A stretch of DNA of 64,000 nt from Bremerella sp. TYQ1. Its GTDB lineage: Bacteria; Planctomycetota; Planctomycetia; Pirellulales; Pirellulaceae. Below the pieces are notes generated by a model. The model made no database searches and was not told where the DNA came from. It saw nothing but the letters and a program-made list of their open reading frames with translations. How positions within the stretch are numbered: the stretch's first letter is position 1; each line of letters starts with the position of its first letter. A program made the translations under genes and the position numbers. Positions 9,325 to 18,371 of the stretch are shown here, piece by piece. The stretch spans positions 1,426,001 to 1,490,000 of the forward strand of contig NZ_CP083740.1 of NCBI RefSeq assembly GCF_020150455.1, given 5' to 3'.

Positions 9325-9852
9325 TCAACCATCCACCGGCTCATCAGGCGTTTCCAAAATCAACTGAAAAAACCCGAGATCCAGCCATCGTCCAAACTTG
9401 AAAGCGGCTTGCTTAATGGTCCCAGTGTGATCGAAGCCCAGTTTTTCGTGCAACCGAACACTTCCCTCGTTACTGAGGTCGATACCGCCGACAAGCACGT
9501 GCAAATTTTGCTGTCTGGCATGTTCGATTAACTTTCGCATCAGCGCCAGCCCCAGCCCTTTGCCTCGATGCTCTTTATGGACATACACCGAGTGCTCAAC
9601 CGTGTATTTGTAAGCCGCCCAAGGCCGGAAGGTTCCGTAACTCGCGAACCCCATCAATTCGTGACTTTCATTAACCGCGCCGATGACGGGAAACTGGCCA
9701 ACCTTCTTCGCTTCAAACCAAGCGACCATGCTTTCGGCTGGTCGAGGATGATAATCGTAGAGCGCAGTTGTATTTTCAATCGCATCGTTAAAGATATCGA
9801 GAATCGCCTCGGCGTGCTCTTCAAACGTACATGGAACAAACTGCATAAACAT
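9325..9852 (-). CDS. GNAT acetyltransferase, phosphinothricin acetyltransferase-like
   Basis: The ATG at 9852 or 9846 (MFMQ or MQFVPCTFEEHAEAI) gives about 175 aa, the normal size. It has the acetyl-CoA-binding motif HRGKGLGLALM, and the order NDAIENTTALYDYHPRP, SVYVHKEHRGKG, EKLGFDHTGT follows the Pat/YncA group that acetylates small amines such as phosphinothricin or methionine sulfoximine. The physiological substrate is not predictable. It lies just downstream of the lipase-like gene on the same strand. Confidence 0.85.
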   Translation of the reverse strand: MFMQFVPCTFEEHAEAILDIFNDAIENTTALYDYHPRPAESMVAWFEAKKVGQFPVIGAVNESHELMGFASYGTFRPWAAYKYTVEHSVYVHKEHRGKGLGLALMRKLIEHARQQNLHVLVGGIDLSNEGSVRLHEKLGFDHTGTIKQAAFKFGRWLDLGFFQLILETPDEPVDG

Positions 9853-9886
9853 TGTCTCAAGCAGAAGGAAATCGGTAGGCCAACTA

Positions 9887-10606
9887 TCATACCACAGTAT
9901 CGTCGCATGACGCTTCTGCATGCGGACGCATCGCCTCTTCAGAAAAACGGCCATGATCCAGAAAGTGGGTCGTTTCAGTTAGCGCGACACGATGAAACAA
10001 AATACGATTATGGCCGCAAGCTATCTGAATCTGATCGTTCTGTTGCTTGAGGTAAGTACTACGGGAATGCACTAGAGCATCGTGCAAAGCGGTGATCACA
10101 CCAAATTCCTGACAACCCGGTGGCGGCAGAAAATGGACCATACTCGTCTGTTCCGTTGAAATGTCCGTGAGGGCAGGGCATACATAGTGAAGGTACCGTG
10201 CGGCGATTCTCGCGACTTCCGCCCCATGATTCGGCGGGGCAAGCATCACCAATCGGCCTGGACGCTTCCACTTCATCTTCGAAAGTGCCGCGCGAAGAAT
10301 GATTCCTCCCATGCTGTGGGTGACAAAATGCAACGGTCGATCGCCCTGACGTTTTTCGAGCAAATACCGACTTAAGCGTTCAGCGTGTCGCTGCACACTG
10401 TTTCCGGTACTCCAATAGTTCCACTTGGAAGGGGCAAAACCATTCGCCAATAAATGTCGAAACAAGGGGTGCATCACCCACCGATTGCCCCCAAGACCAT
10501 GAATCAAGATTACTTCGACCGGGTCGAACTTGCTTCCATCGTCATCACCTAGAAGTCGCATCATTTCTTTAAGTACGTTTTGTCGAGCAAAGCAACTGAG
10601 TCGCAA
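9887..10606 (-). CDS. Alpha/beta-hydrolase, lipase/PGAP1-like
   Basis: 239 aa from a TTG at 10606; an ATG pair at 10564/10561 with AAAGAA upstream is an equally possible start. The HGLGG oxyanion motif lies near residue 36, the nucleophile elbow is THSMGG, and a late His sits in TETTHFLDHGRF. This arrangement fits small triacylglycerol-lipase-like or PGAP1-like esterases. There is no signal peptide, so it is probably cytoplasmic. Substrate unknown. Confidence 0.8.
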   Translation of the reverse strand: MRLSCFARQNVLKEMMRLLGDDDGSKFDPVEVILIHGLGGNRWVMHPLFRHLLANGFAPSKWNYWSTGNSVQRHAERLSRYLLEKRQGDRPLHFVTHSMGGIILRAALSKMKWKRPGRLVMLAPPNHGAEVARIAARYLHYVCPALTDISTEQTSMVHFLPPPGCQEFGVITALHDALVHSRSTYLKQQNDQIQIACGHNRILFHRVALTETTHFLDHGRFSEEAMRPHAEASCDDTVV

Positions 10607-10787
10607 TCGGAGATTCTCTGCTCAGTGAGCTTTCTTGTACCAAAACTCGGTTGATGAGGGGATCCCGCCAGAAATATGCGCGATTTCCGCAAACCCCTCT
10701 TGGGGGATGCGATATCACCTTGACTTACGACATCGAAACAACTCCAATCGGAGGGATATCGCTCGCAATTATCGAGGAGTTTCTATT

Positions 10788-11810
10788 ATGCTTCGTTTTT
10801 CGCTTTTCGTCCTGCTGCTGCTTCTAAGTCCTGCGATGGCACTCGCACAGGGTGGGCTATCGCCGGGCGCTCAGATGTACTCGGTACGAAATGCAACGCT
10901 CGACGAAGCATTGTCAAGCGTCAGATGGCAAGGACGTGTTCCTTCGCCCGAATCGATTGGTGACAAAACGCCGATCGTACTCGTTTATGCTACTTGGTGC
11001 CCAAAGTGCAACGTCTGGTCGCCAGAACTGTTTGCCGACCTGAAAGAAGCTGTCGCAGACAAACCGGTCGTGTTGTTCGCTATCAACGCAGACGAAACGA
11101 CTCGAGGCGTCAGCTATGCTTTGGAACGAAACCTGGTCGGCCCCAACATTTTTCACGGCGACGATCCATCTATTGTCCAGCGGTTGGGACTTCAAACCGA
11201 ATTGTTTCGATACTCTGTCTTTAAAGATGGCGTTCAAGCGAGTCGCGAGAGTGCCGGTAGCTATTTTCCCATGGACAACGGTACCAAAGAATTTGCGATT
11301 GTCCGCCAAGTAAGTACCGGACTCGACGGCAGCTTCTCAATCTTAACCGCTGACATGTCGCAGCCATTGAAAGAGCTACTATGGCCGGCAGAGATTGGCA
11401 GCCGACTAGACGAGCGTTCGCTCATTTCAATGCGTAAAAAAATGCAAGAGCCTTTGGCCAGCGAATTCAATACGGCCGTCGGAGGTTACTTAGATCGCCA
11501 AATAGAGAAGATCAAGCAGTCTCGTCAGGGGACCATTCCAGAACAGATCGAAGGCTATGAACTTGCCGACAAAGTTGCGACCGACTTCAAGTCGACTCCC
11601 CAAGGCCGGGCCTGTCGTGATTTGGTGAATAAGCTCGATGAAGACGAGACATTTCAAAACGAGCTGACGGCCAAAAAGCTATACGACCAAGGAATGCAGA
11701 AAGCGAATTCCCCTGTGACGCTCCGACGCATGATGGGCCGCGTTATCAGTCGCTATGCGGAAACGCATTACGGTCAGGAAGCTCAAAAAGCAATTGACTC
11801 GGCTTCGTAG
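10788..11810 (+). CDS. Secreted thioredoxin-like protein
   Basis: The start is the ATG at 10788, with GAGGAG 8 bases upstream and a signal peptide directly after (MLRFSLFVLLLLLSPAMALA). The 340-aa product has a thioredoxin fold: VYATWCPKCNVWSPEL carries a CPKC redox pair near residue 67. The C-terminal half is helical (QEPLASEFNTAVGGYLDRQ, YDQGMQKANSPVTLRRMMGR) and resembles nothing I recognise. It is probably an envelope thiol-disulfide protein. It is convergent with the acetyltransferase at 11811 with no gap. Confidence 0.8.
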   Translation: MLRFSLFVLLLLLSPAMALAQGGLSPGAQMYSVRNATLDEALSSVRWQGRVPSPESIGDKTPIVLVYATWCPKCNVWSPELFADLKEAVADKPVVLFAINADETTRGVSYALERNLVGPNIFHGDDPSIVQRLGLQTELFRYSVFKDGVQASRESAGSYFPMDNGTKEFAIVRQVSTGLDGSFSILTADMSQPLKELLWPAEIGSRLDERSLISMRKKMQEPLASEFNTAVGGYLDRQIEKIKQSRQGTIPEQIEGYELADKVATDFKSTPQGRACRDLVNKLDEDETFQNELTAKKLYDQGMQKANSPVTLRRMMGRVISRYAETHYGQEAQKAIDSAS

Positions 11811-12662
11811 TTAGCCTGCCTCAAGACTCGTTACACCGTAAATCATTTGGTGCTCCATCTCTGGCACCGCACCTAGGTACATACGCGTGCACTCAAAGAC
11901 TTGCTGCATTCCCAAGTCTTTGCATAACGTCCACGCGTTAGGATTGTTCTCTGGCACATCCAAATAAACTGGACCATCCTGGGCACGCTGCACACAAGCA
12001 TGTAATAACTTACGTGCTTGACGTGCGTCCTCGGATATCAGTGGACCAATCTTCCAACCACTTTGACATGGTCGTATCACCGCATATCCGGACAGACCAT
12101 TAACGCCTCTGATTCCGAGTGCAAACGCGCCAGCTTGCGCTATCCAAGTCGACAAATACTTAGTCCGCTGACATGGAAAACCGTTTCGGTCCAACGATTC
12201 GACCTCCGTCCAATCAGCATTCGTCAATTCGAACACGTCCTCGTTCGCTTCGATCGATACCTGCGTTGGATCCAACATGAACCGGCAATGCCGAGTAAAA
12301 GGCTCGAAGCCCCCTTTGGCATAAAAGGGGATCATATGAGTCACAGCATCCATCCCAATCGTGCCGCCAGCGCTAAGCCGCTCTTGCAATCGATCCCTCC
12401 GTGCAAACCAAAGCTTTCTACCCAGCCCTTGGCCACGAAACTCTGGACGCATAATAAACAAACCCATGAAGCCGTAGGCAGGGCCATGATAAAAGGCGGC
12501 ACCTGCTCCAGCCATTTCTCCTTCGACGTCGATCGCCATGAAACCAGCTTCATCAGCTGCCCAGAGATTTTTGGCGTCTTGAATTCCCGGATTCCATCCT
12601 TCGTCCGCTGCCCAACGGACAAGCTGCTCGACTTCGGAAAAATCCAAACTTCGCGTATTCAT
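11811..12662 (-). CDS. GNAT acetyltransferase with second C-terminal domain
   Basis: 283 aa. The N-terminal half is a GNAT domain with the acetyl-CoA motif RPEFRGQGLGRKLW. The C-terminal half (SGYAVIRPCQSGWKIGPLISEDARQARKLL, then VYLDVPENNPNAWTLCKDLG) matches the second domain of the YitH/GNAT_18-type acetyltransferases. GAG sits close to the ATG. Substrate unknown. Confidence 0.85.
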   Translation of the reverse strand: MNTRSLDFSEVEQLVRWAADEGWNPGIQDAKNLWAADEAGFMAIDVEGEMAGAGAAFYHGPAYGFMGLFIMRPEFRGQGLGRKLWFARRDRLQERLSAGGTIGMDAVTHMIPFYAKGGFEPFTRHCRFMLDPTQVSIEANEDVFELTNADWTEVESLDRNGFPCQRTKYLSTWIAQAGAFALGIRGVNGLSGYAVIRPCQSGWKIGPLISEDARQARKLLHACVQRAQDGPVYLDVPENNPNAWTLCKDLGMQQVFECTRMYLGAVPEMEHQMIYGVTSLEAG

Positions 12663-12843
12663 CTCTTGATTCCTGCGAAAGAATATTCATCCGTTTTCTG
12701 AATCATACCGCACGATTTCCCTTCACGCATTGGTTTGCCAATTCCTCGGAATTATAAGTTCCTTGACACGCCCTACTTGTCCTTCTACTCGACACAAACT
12801 ACGGTCATTTACATGCCGAGTTTCCCACCTTAGGAGTCACATC

Positions 12844-13938
12844 ATGAAAATTGCCCACTGGTCGCTTGCCGGTGCGATTCTGCTTCTCTTATCTCAAACA
12901 AACCTGCTTTTGGCCCAAGACGATGTTACCTGGCACGATGTCACAACATGGGGTGTAGAAGGGAGAATTCTGCCGGATCAAGAGCGTGCTCGCTGGTTCG
13001 ATCGATTACCAGCCTCAGCAGAAGGCAAAGTGACTCCAGCCGTTTGGAGCCTCAGCCGAGACAGTGCCGGTATGGTGGTACGCTTTAAATCTGATGCAAC
13101 CGATTTCTGGATCGACTATAAGCTCAAAGATGGTGGCATCGCGATGCCCCATATGCCAGCCACCGGCGTTAGTGGAGTTGATCTCTACGCTAAAGACGAT
13201 GCCGGCAAATGGAAGTGGGTAGCGGTAACCAAACCAACGGCTCAAGTTGTGAAGACGAAGTGGATCGGCGGCCTCGCTCCCGGCGAGCGAGAATACGCCG
13301 CTTTTCTGCCTCTCTATAACGGTATCGATTACCTGAAAATTGGCGTAAAGCCGGAAGTGAAATTGGAAGGTCTTGCTCCTCGTAAGAAGCCAATCGTGTT
13401 TTACGGTACCAGCATCACACATGGCGCCTGTGCCAGTCGTCCAGGAATGGTCCACACGGCAATTCTCGGCCGATGGTTCGATCGCCCAGTGGTCAATCTC
13501 GGGTTTTCGGGTAACGGAAAGATGCATGAAGAAGTCGCTGACTACCTCGTGCAAGTCGACGCCGCGGTTTACGTGGTCGACTGTTTGCCCAATATGGGAC
13601 CCTCCGACGTTGAAACTCGCTGCGTTCCGCTTGTGCAACAAATCCGGGCAGCAAAACCAGACACGCCGATTATTCTGGTTGAAGATCGACGCAACACGAA
13701 TGACTGGATTTTACTGGCTCGAAGCAAACATCACACCGCAAATCATGCGGCCCTCAAAGCAGCCTACAAACAACTAACGGATGCCGGTGTAACCAACTTG
13801 TATTACATCGAAGGAGACAACTTATACGGCGATGACACAGAAGGTGCGACCGACGCTTCGCACGCGAGTGATTTAGGATTCATGCGTCAGGCCGAGATCT
13901 TCAAGCCTGTCCTTGAGAAAGCCCTGAGCTCGAACTAA
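12844..13938 (+). CDS. Secreted SGNH/GDSL hydrolase
   Basis: 364 aa from the ATG at 12844, with TTAGGAG upstream and a signal peptide (MKIAHWSLAGAILLLLSQ) cleaved near LLLAQ. An N-terminal beta-sandwich of about 150 residues precedes the SGNH domain. The blocks are FYGTSITHGA (nucleophile Ser), NLGFSGNGKM (Gly, Asn) and DASHASDLGF (His near the end). This two-domain layout is typical of planctomycete and Bacteroidetes carbohydrate esterases acting on polysaccharide acetyl groups; the substrate is inferred only from family. Confidence 0.88.
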   Translation: MKIAHWSLAGAILLLLSQTNLLLAQDDVTWHDVTTWGVEGRILPDQERARWFDRLPASAEGKVTPAVWSLSRDSAGMVVRFKSDATDFWIDYKLKDGGIAMPHMPATGVSGVDLYAKDDAGKWKWVAVTKPTAQVVKTKWIGGLAPGEREYAAFLPLYNGIDYLKIGVKPEVKLEGLAPRKKPIVFYGTSITHGACASRPGMVHTAILGRWFDRPVVNLGFSGNGKMHEEVADYLVQVDAAVYVVDCLPNMGPSDVETRCVPLVQQIRAAKPDTPIILVEDRRNTNDWILLARSKHHTANHAALKAAYKQLTDAGVTNLYYIEGDNLYGDDTEGATDASHASDLGFMRQAEIFKPVLEKALSSN

Positions 13939-14792
13939 TCGTGACGAAGCAACGAGATCGCAGGCACTTTAATTGCCGAATCTATTGGTAAGTGCATATC
14001 GAAATGCTCGGCTAAGATGTCGAGCATTTCCTTTTTCGAACCTATAGGATATTTCGTTGCGTAGCCTTGAGCATCACGAATGGAAAATTCGTCGTTGAGC
14101 ATCGTCAATCGCACACCATCAGGGGCTGCTTTCGCAACCATCAAGATGTTTCTGAAGCGAGAATCTGGATGAGTCGATGTGTACCAGTTGGCAACCTGGC
14201 GATCGATCAGCGGCATCTCTTCTAGCGTCAGCTGATAGATATCCTCCCAGTTACCACCTAGCTGGGCCTGATGAAAATAGAGTGCACCTTCCCTGATAAT
14301 TCGCCGTGTCTCGTGTGGCGTGGGCAACTCTGTATCCAGTTCCAAACGAAGTACTGCCGTTGGACTTAAACCACCAACGCCAACATCGGCCAGATAGCTG
14401 TTGCCGTTCAAATCCACGCGTACTACGAGATGGGTCCGAGGGGTAATGGTTCCTCGGGGATAACCGAACATTACCCTGGCACTGAGAGTTCTGACCTGAA
14501 ATCCCATAGACTCGAGAACGTGCAGCAATAAGCCATTTTGCTCGAAGCAGTACCCACCGCGACGATCTTTCACCAGCTTCTTTTGCAGCGACGCCGCATC
14601 CAGCCGGATCGGGCGTCCCATCAAAACGTCGAGATTTTCAAACGGAATTGTCAGAACATGGGCATGCACGATGCCGTTCAATACTTCAAGACTTGTGTCG
14701 CGGCTACCGTCATATCCAATTCGGTGCAGGTAGGCATCCAAATCAATTGTATTCTCGCCGCGGGAAACTGACTTATTATCGTTGGTTACCAT
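13935..14792 (-). CDS. Arylamine N-acetyltransferase
   Basis: 285 aa from the ATG at 14792; a TTG at 14858 would add 22 residues that do not fit the family. The catalytic triad is visible as Cys82 in RRGGYCFE, His121 in TPRTHLVV and Asp136 in YLADVGVGG, and the early IPFENLDVLMG is the usual N-terminal signature. Members move an acetyl group from acetyl-CoA to arylamines, hydrazines or related amines. It overlaps the convergent SGNH hydrolase by 4 bases. Confidence 0.92.
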   Translation of the reverse strand: MVTNDNKSVSRGENTIDLDAYLHRIGYDGSRDTSLEVLNGIVHAHVLTIPFENLDVLMGRPIRLDAASLQKKLVKDRRGGYCFEQNGLLLHVLESMGFQVRTLSARVMFGYPRGTITPRTHLVVRVDLNGNSYLADVGVGGLSPTAVLRLELDTELPTPHETRRIIREGALYFHQAQLGGNWEDIYQLTLEEMPLIDRQVANWYTSTHPDSRFRNILMVAKAAPDGVRLTMLNDEFSIRDAQGYATKYPIGSKKEMLDILAEHFDMHLPIDSAIKVPAISLLRHD

Positions 14793-14934
14793 CGAGACCG
14801 TTTCGGCAAAGTTCTGCTGTTCTATGAGAACGGACCAACCTACCGCACTAAGTGCCAATAGGAAATCCTATTGCCGATCTCTATTCCGGCGAATCGAGTT
14901 GTCTCATTTTTCAGCATGGGACGGTTTATCAAGA

Positions 14935-14990
14935 AAAACAGCGACCTGCGTTTAGTGAGCCGAGAAATCGGTTCAATAACGCAGGTCGCT
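14935..14990 (-). terminator. Rho-independent terminator of the first DUF1559 operon
   Basis: A perfect 13-bp inverted repeat, AGCGACCTGCGTT (14940-14952) against AACGCAGGTCGCT (14978-14990), has a 25-base loop. On the minus strand it is followed by GTTTTTC. It lies 45 bases after the stop of the lipoprotein gene at 15035. Confidence 0.8.
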
Positions 14991-15034
14991 GCCAGCAGGA
15001 AATGGCCTCTTGGCCGATGGTTCAGAGATCGAAG

Positions 15035-15424
15035 TTAATTCTTTTCAAGTGAGATCGGAATATCGTTCTCGCCTGATGCGACGCTAACACGCTCTGACGA
15101 AGCTCGATACTTTCGCCATTTGATCGGCTTTCCGATCGGGCGACCAGCTTCGTCCTCTTTCTGATCTGGCGGCATATACAGAACCTGATATTCGCCAGGC
15201 GTGACACCGTCGTTTCCGGCGGTGACCAACTCGTATCCACCGTCAGCACTAATCTTTCCGATCGCCGGTTTGATGCCGTCTTTGACAGGACGAAAGACGA
15301 CACTGCCCCCATCTACCGTTTCGCCATCGGCAGTGACCATCCCGTTCACCGATGCATTGGCGCCGCACCCTACGAACACGACTAGTGAGAAGACGCCCAA
15401 CAAATTTAAAGCGAGTGATTTCAT
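15035..15424 (-). CDS. Small lipoprotein, carboxypeptidase regulatory-like, DUF1559 partner
   Basis: 129 aa from the ATG at 15424 (a second ATG lies 12 bases upstream). The lipoprotein signal MKSLALNLLGVFSLVVFVGC has its lipobox Cys at 20. A single beta-sandwich follows (VNGMVTADGETVDGGSVVFRP, then ISADGGYELVTAGN, PGEYQVLYMPP), the carboxypeptidase-regulatory/transthyretin-like fold. It lies 111 bases after a DUF1559 gene, the usual partner order. Envelope location is expected; function unknown. Confidence 0.85.
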   Translation of the reverse strand: MKSLALNLLGVFSLVVFVGCGANASVNGMVTADGETVDGGSVVFRPVKDGIKPAIGKISADGGYELVTAGNDGVTPGEYQVLYMPPDQKEDEAGRPIGKPIKWRKYRASSERVSVASGENDIPISLEKN

Positions 15425-15535
15425 GTTCGCTACCATTACGTGAAATGTTCGGATGTTCTAAGGCAACTGAGTACCGCAGGGAGAAGCTAGTACGCGTCCG
15501 CTGCGGTACCTGTTCCACGATATCATTCGTCGAAC

Positions 15536-16498
15536 TTAGTTGGTGATCACGTTGCCATCGTTCATTTGACCCAAGTTGTCGTACGCGTCCAGGTTGATCG
15601 TTTCAGCAAGGAAGTGTACCGAGCCATCGCCATATAGGAACATCGCTCCACCTGGGTGAAGGCTTCCAAAACCTTTGTCCCACGAATCGGGATCAGCCGC
15701 TGGCCCGCCACCATTGCCTAGATTGATAGGGACTCCGTGCCAGGCTTCGCGTAGCGGTCCCCAGTGAGTCAACGAGGTACCGCTGCCCCCCTTAGGGCTT
15801 CCAGCCCAAACGGGATAGGTTGGGTTTTCTCCGTTAGGAGCTCCTGCCGTTCGTCCGCCACCCACTTCGCCAATGGCAATCGTGTTAGACAAGCCATCCG
15901 TCACATCGCGAAATCCACGGACCGAAGAAATGAAACGATTGAACATGCCATTGTTCGAGCCATGTCCCCAGCCCAAGCTGCCGGCGTAGTTCGACTTACC
16001 ACACTGGTGTCCCATGTCGGTGCCTGGACGAACTTCCGGCAACGTATCCGACGGACAGACAAACATATCCAAGACGTTGGCTTCGGGACCTGGAGTTGTC
16101 CAGACACCATATTCGTGACAGCCACAATAGATCGAACCCGACTTTCCCGTTGGATCGGGAGGGTAGTTACCGGCTTCGTCGAGAATTTCGTCCCAGACGG
16201 CCGTTTGCTCAATAAACGGCAGAATGAACGTTCCCCATGTGTAACCACCATGACCAGAGCGGCTGCCGCCTGGAGGCAAGTTACCGTAGGTATCGTGAAA
16301 GTTGTGCAGGCCAAGACCGATCTGCTTTAGGTTATTCGAGCACTGCATACGGCGAGCAGCTTCTCGAGCTTGTTGAACCGCAGGCAACAGCAATGCGATA
16401 AGAACGCCAATAATGGCAATAACGACCAATAGTTCGACAAGAGTAAATCCACGTCGCGAGGCAAACGACCGTCGTGAGGCAATGACGTCGCAGTTCAT
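15536..16498 (-). CDS. DUF1559 pseudopilin-like protein
   Basis: 320 aa from the ATG at 16498, preceded by CCGGAGCC. The N-terminus has a type IV pilin/type II secretion methylation motif ([19 protein letters not shown]), then [17 protein letters not shown], the hallmark of DUF1559. The C-terminus carries the family's H-x-GG...DGS box (LHPGGAMFLYGDGSVHFL). It is anchored in the inner membrane by the single N-terminal helix after prepilin-peptidase cleavage (family knowledge). It is followed by a lipoprotein gene and a terminator. Confidence 0.95.
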   Translation of the reverse strand: MNCDVIASRRSFASRRGFTLVELLVVIAIIGVLIALLLPAVQQAREAARRMQCSNNLKQIGLGLHNFHDTYGNLPPGGSRSGHGGYTWGTFILPFIEQTAVWDEILDEAGNYPPDPTGKSGSIYCGCHEYGVWTTPGPEANVLDMFVCPSDTLPEVRPGTDMGHQCGKSNYAGSLGWGHGSNNGMFNRFISSVRGFRDVTDGLSNTIAIGEVGGGRTAGAPNGENPTYPVWAGSPKGGSGTSLTHWGPLREAWHGVPINLGNGGGPAADPDSWDKGFGSLHPGGAMFLYGDGSVHFLAETINLDAYDNLGQMNDGNVITN

Positions 16499-16861
16499 TG
16501 AAGGGGCTCCGGAAATTTGGAAAAAGAAGATGCGAAAAGCAATGGCGATTATGAGGCGGCCATTGTTGTCCCCAATTGTATCATTTCCCTTGAATTTCCC
16601 TTGAACCAACGTCACGCATTTTGCGACAATTAGACGGGATGGTTCGTTCTCAGATCAGGACCCGATTCGCTAATTTTAGCGTATTTTCTGCTCAGAAAGC
16701 GGGCTGTTGCTCTTTAGATGATCAAAACAAAGCCCACGGATACGGTCACCCGCACGGAGGTCGACCTCGTTTTGCGACACACAAAGATCTTTTTTCTCAA
16801 CGGAAAAATGACGACTTCATCTATGTCTTTATTTAGACCAACCATTTTTTGAGACAATCGC
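16499..16861. promoter_or_regulatory. Divergent intergenic region (363 bases)
   Basis: This lies between the minus-strand DUF1559 gene and the plus-strand AraC gene, and should hold promoters for both. It becomes A/T-rich toward the AraC side (around 16790-16855). I saw no gene and no clear operator repeat. Confidence 0.4.
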
Positions 16862-17788
16862 GTGACTGACCATCGTAGTTTTTTCCACTATTTGCCGATC
16901 ACGGACCAAGACATGGAATTCGGTTTCTATGTCACGGGAGGTGGCTGTGGAACGGTCCCGCCAGACTCAGACTATCCACCAAACCAACACCCCGGTGTCT
17001 ACCAATTCTCTTGGGAGCGTGGTCGCGAGTTGCCAGAGTTTCAGATTCAATTCATTAGTGACGGCCGCGGAGAGTACGACTCAAAGGTTACTGGGCATAT
17101 CGATATCGAACCGCCAACGCTCTTCTTACTTTTCCCAGGCGTGTGGCATCGCTATCGGCCAATTCGCCGCATCGGCTGGCACGAACGCTGGATCTCTATT
17201 CATGGCGAGTTCATGCATCGGCTGTACGAAAACGGTCTGATTTCTCCGTCGCGGGCTTTTGCCAAACTTCATCCTGGGCAAGTCGCTCCATTTCTTGAAA
17301 CGTTCGATCGCCTTCTCGATCGGATTCACGGCGATCCACTTCGGCATACTCCAGCCGTGTGTGCCAATGCGATGGAACTCTTAACGCTTGCCCTGGAGCG
17401 TCTACCGAAGCCTGATCCGACGGCGTCCATAGCTCCCAAAGGAAGAACTAGCCCTGTGGCCGATCCGATTGTTAATCGTGCGTTAGATATCATTTGGACA
17501 CGGAGCGATCGTCCACTTTCAGTCAATCAATTGGTTAGTACGCTTCCCACAACCAGGCGAACACTAGAGCGAAAGATGATGGCCCACCTCGGCCATACTG
17601 TTTTGGACGAAATCAATCATTGCCGACTTTTTCGTGCTAAACGTCTGCTAACCGAGACCGGTCTACCGATCAAATCGATTGCCTACTTGGCAGGGTTTAG
17701 CAGCCAGGAACGCTTGCGCCGTTTAATGATCTCTGAAGAAGGTTGCCCACCTGGCGAGTATCGTAGACGAAGCCGCGATGGCACTTAG
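16862..17788 (+). CDS. AraC-family transcriptional regulator
   Basis: 308 aa from a GTG at 16862 with TTGAGAC upstream. The N-terminal half is a cupin-like sensor (QFISDGRGEYDSKVTGHIDIEPPTLFLLFPGVWHRYRP), as in sugar-responsive AraC proteins. The C-terminal half has two helix-turn-helix units (LSVNQLVSTLPTTRRTLERKM, then PIKSIAYLAGFSSQERLRRLM). The neighbouring genes do not reveal the regulon. The ligand is probably a small sugar (inference from the sensor type). Confidence 0.9.
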   Translation: MTDHRSFFHYLPITDQDMEFGFYVTGGGCGTVPPDSDYPPNQHPGVYQFSWERGRELPEFQIQFISDGRGEYDSKVTGHIDIEPPTLFLLFPGVWHRYRPIRRIGWHERWISIHGEFMHRLYENGLISPSRAFAKLHPGQVAPFLETFDRLLDRIHGDPLRHTPAVCANAMELLTLALERLPKPDPTASIAPKGRTSPVADPIVNRALDIIWTRSDRPLSVNQLVSTLPTTRRTLERKMMAHLGHTVLDEINHCRLFRAKRLLTETGLPIKSIAYLAGFSSQERLRRLMISEEGCPPGEYRRRSRDGT

Positions 17789-17795
17789 CAATAAT

Positions 17796-18365
17796 CTACG
17801 AAACCTCATTGCGGCGAAAGCAAGTCTGAGAATGGTCGTTGACCATACCGATCGCTTGCATCCAGGCATACACAATCGTCGGCCCTACAAACTTGAAACC
17901 GCGGAGTTTCAAGTCCTTTGAGATCGTTTCGGACAAAGGAGTCGATACAGGCACAGACTTCCCATTGCCCTGAATCGTCTTACGACCAGAAAACGCCCAG
18001 CAGTAATCGCTGAAGTCTTCTCCCTGCTTCGACATCGCACAAAAGATCTTCGCACCTTGAATAGTCGCTTCAATTTTGGCACGTGAGCGAACAATTGCGG
18101 CGTTATCTAAGAGCTTCTCCACGCGGGTCTCTCGAAAACGTGCCACTTTTACTGGATCAAACCCTGCAAACGCTTCTCGAAATGCCTCTCGTTTTCTAAG
18201 CACGGTTATCCAGGAAAGTCCTGCCTGAAATCCTTCCAGCATCAGCATTTCCCAGAGACGGCGCGAATCGAATTCGGGTACACCCCATTCCTCATCATGG
18301 TAGGCCTGCATCTGCCCATCGGCCCCGGCCCAGCGGCAGCGTTGCTTTTCCATTGGTTGCGGCAT
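17796..18365 (-). CDS. tag: DNA-3-methyladenine glycosylase I
   Basis: 189 aa, the normal size for Tag. Family markers are the N-terminal RCRWAG...YHDEEWGVPEFDSRRLWEML, the LEGFQAGLSWITVLRKREAFREAF core, and the C-terminal LRGFKFVGPTIVYAWMQAIGMVNDH with zinc-snap residues Cys10, His23, His and Cys near the end. It removes 3-methyladenine from alkylated DNA in base-excision repair. It sits just after the cytochrome c-like gene on the same strand, 6 bases apart. Confidence 0.95.
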   Translation of the reverse strand: MPQPMEKQRCRWAGADGQMQAYHDEEWGVPEFDSRRLWEMLMLEGFQAGLSWITVLRKREAFREAFAGFDPVKVARFRETRVEKLLDNAAIVRSRAKIEATIQGAKIFCAMSKQGEDFSDYCWAFSGRKTIQGNGKSVPVSTPLSETISKDLKLRGFKFVGPTIVYAWMQAIGMVNDHSQTCFRRNEVS

Positions 18366-18371
18366 GGCTTG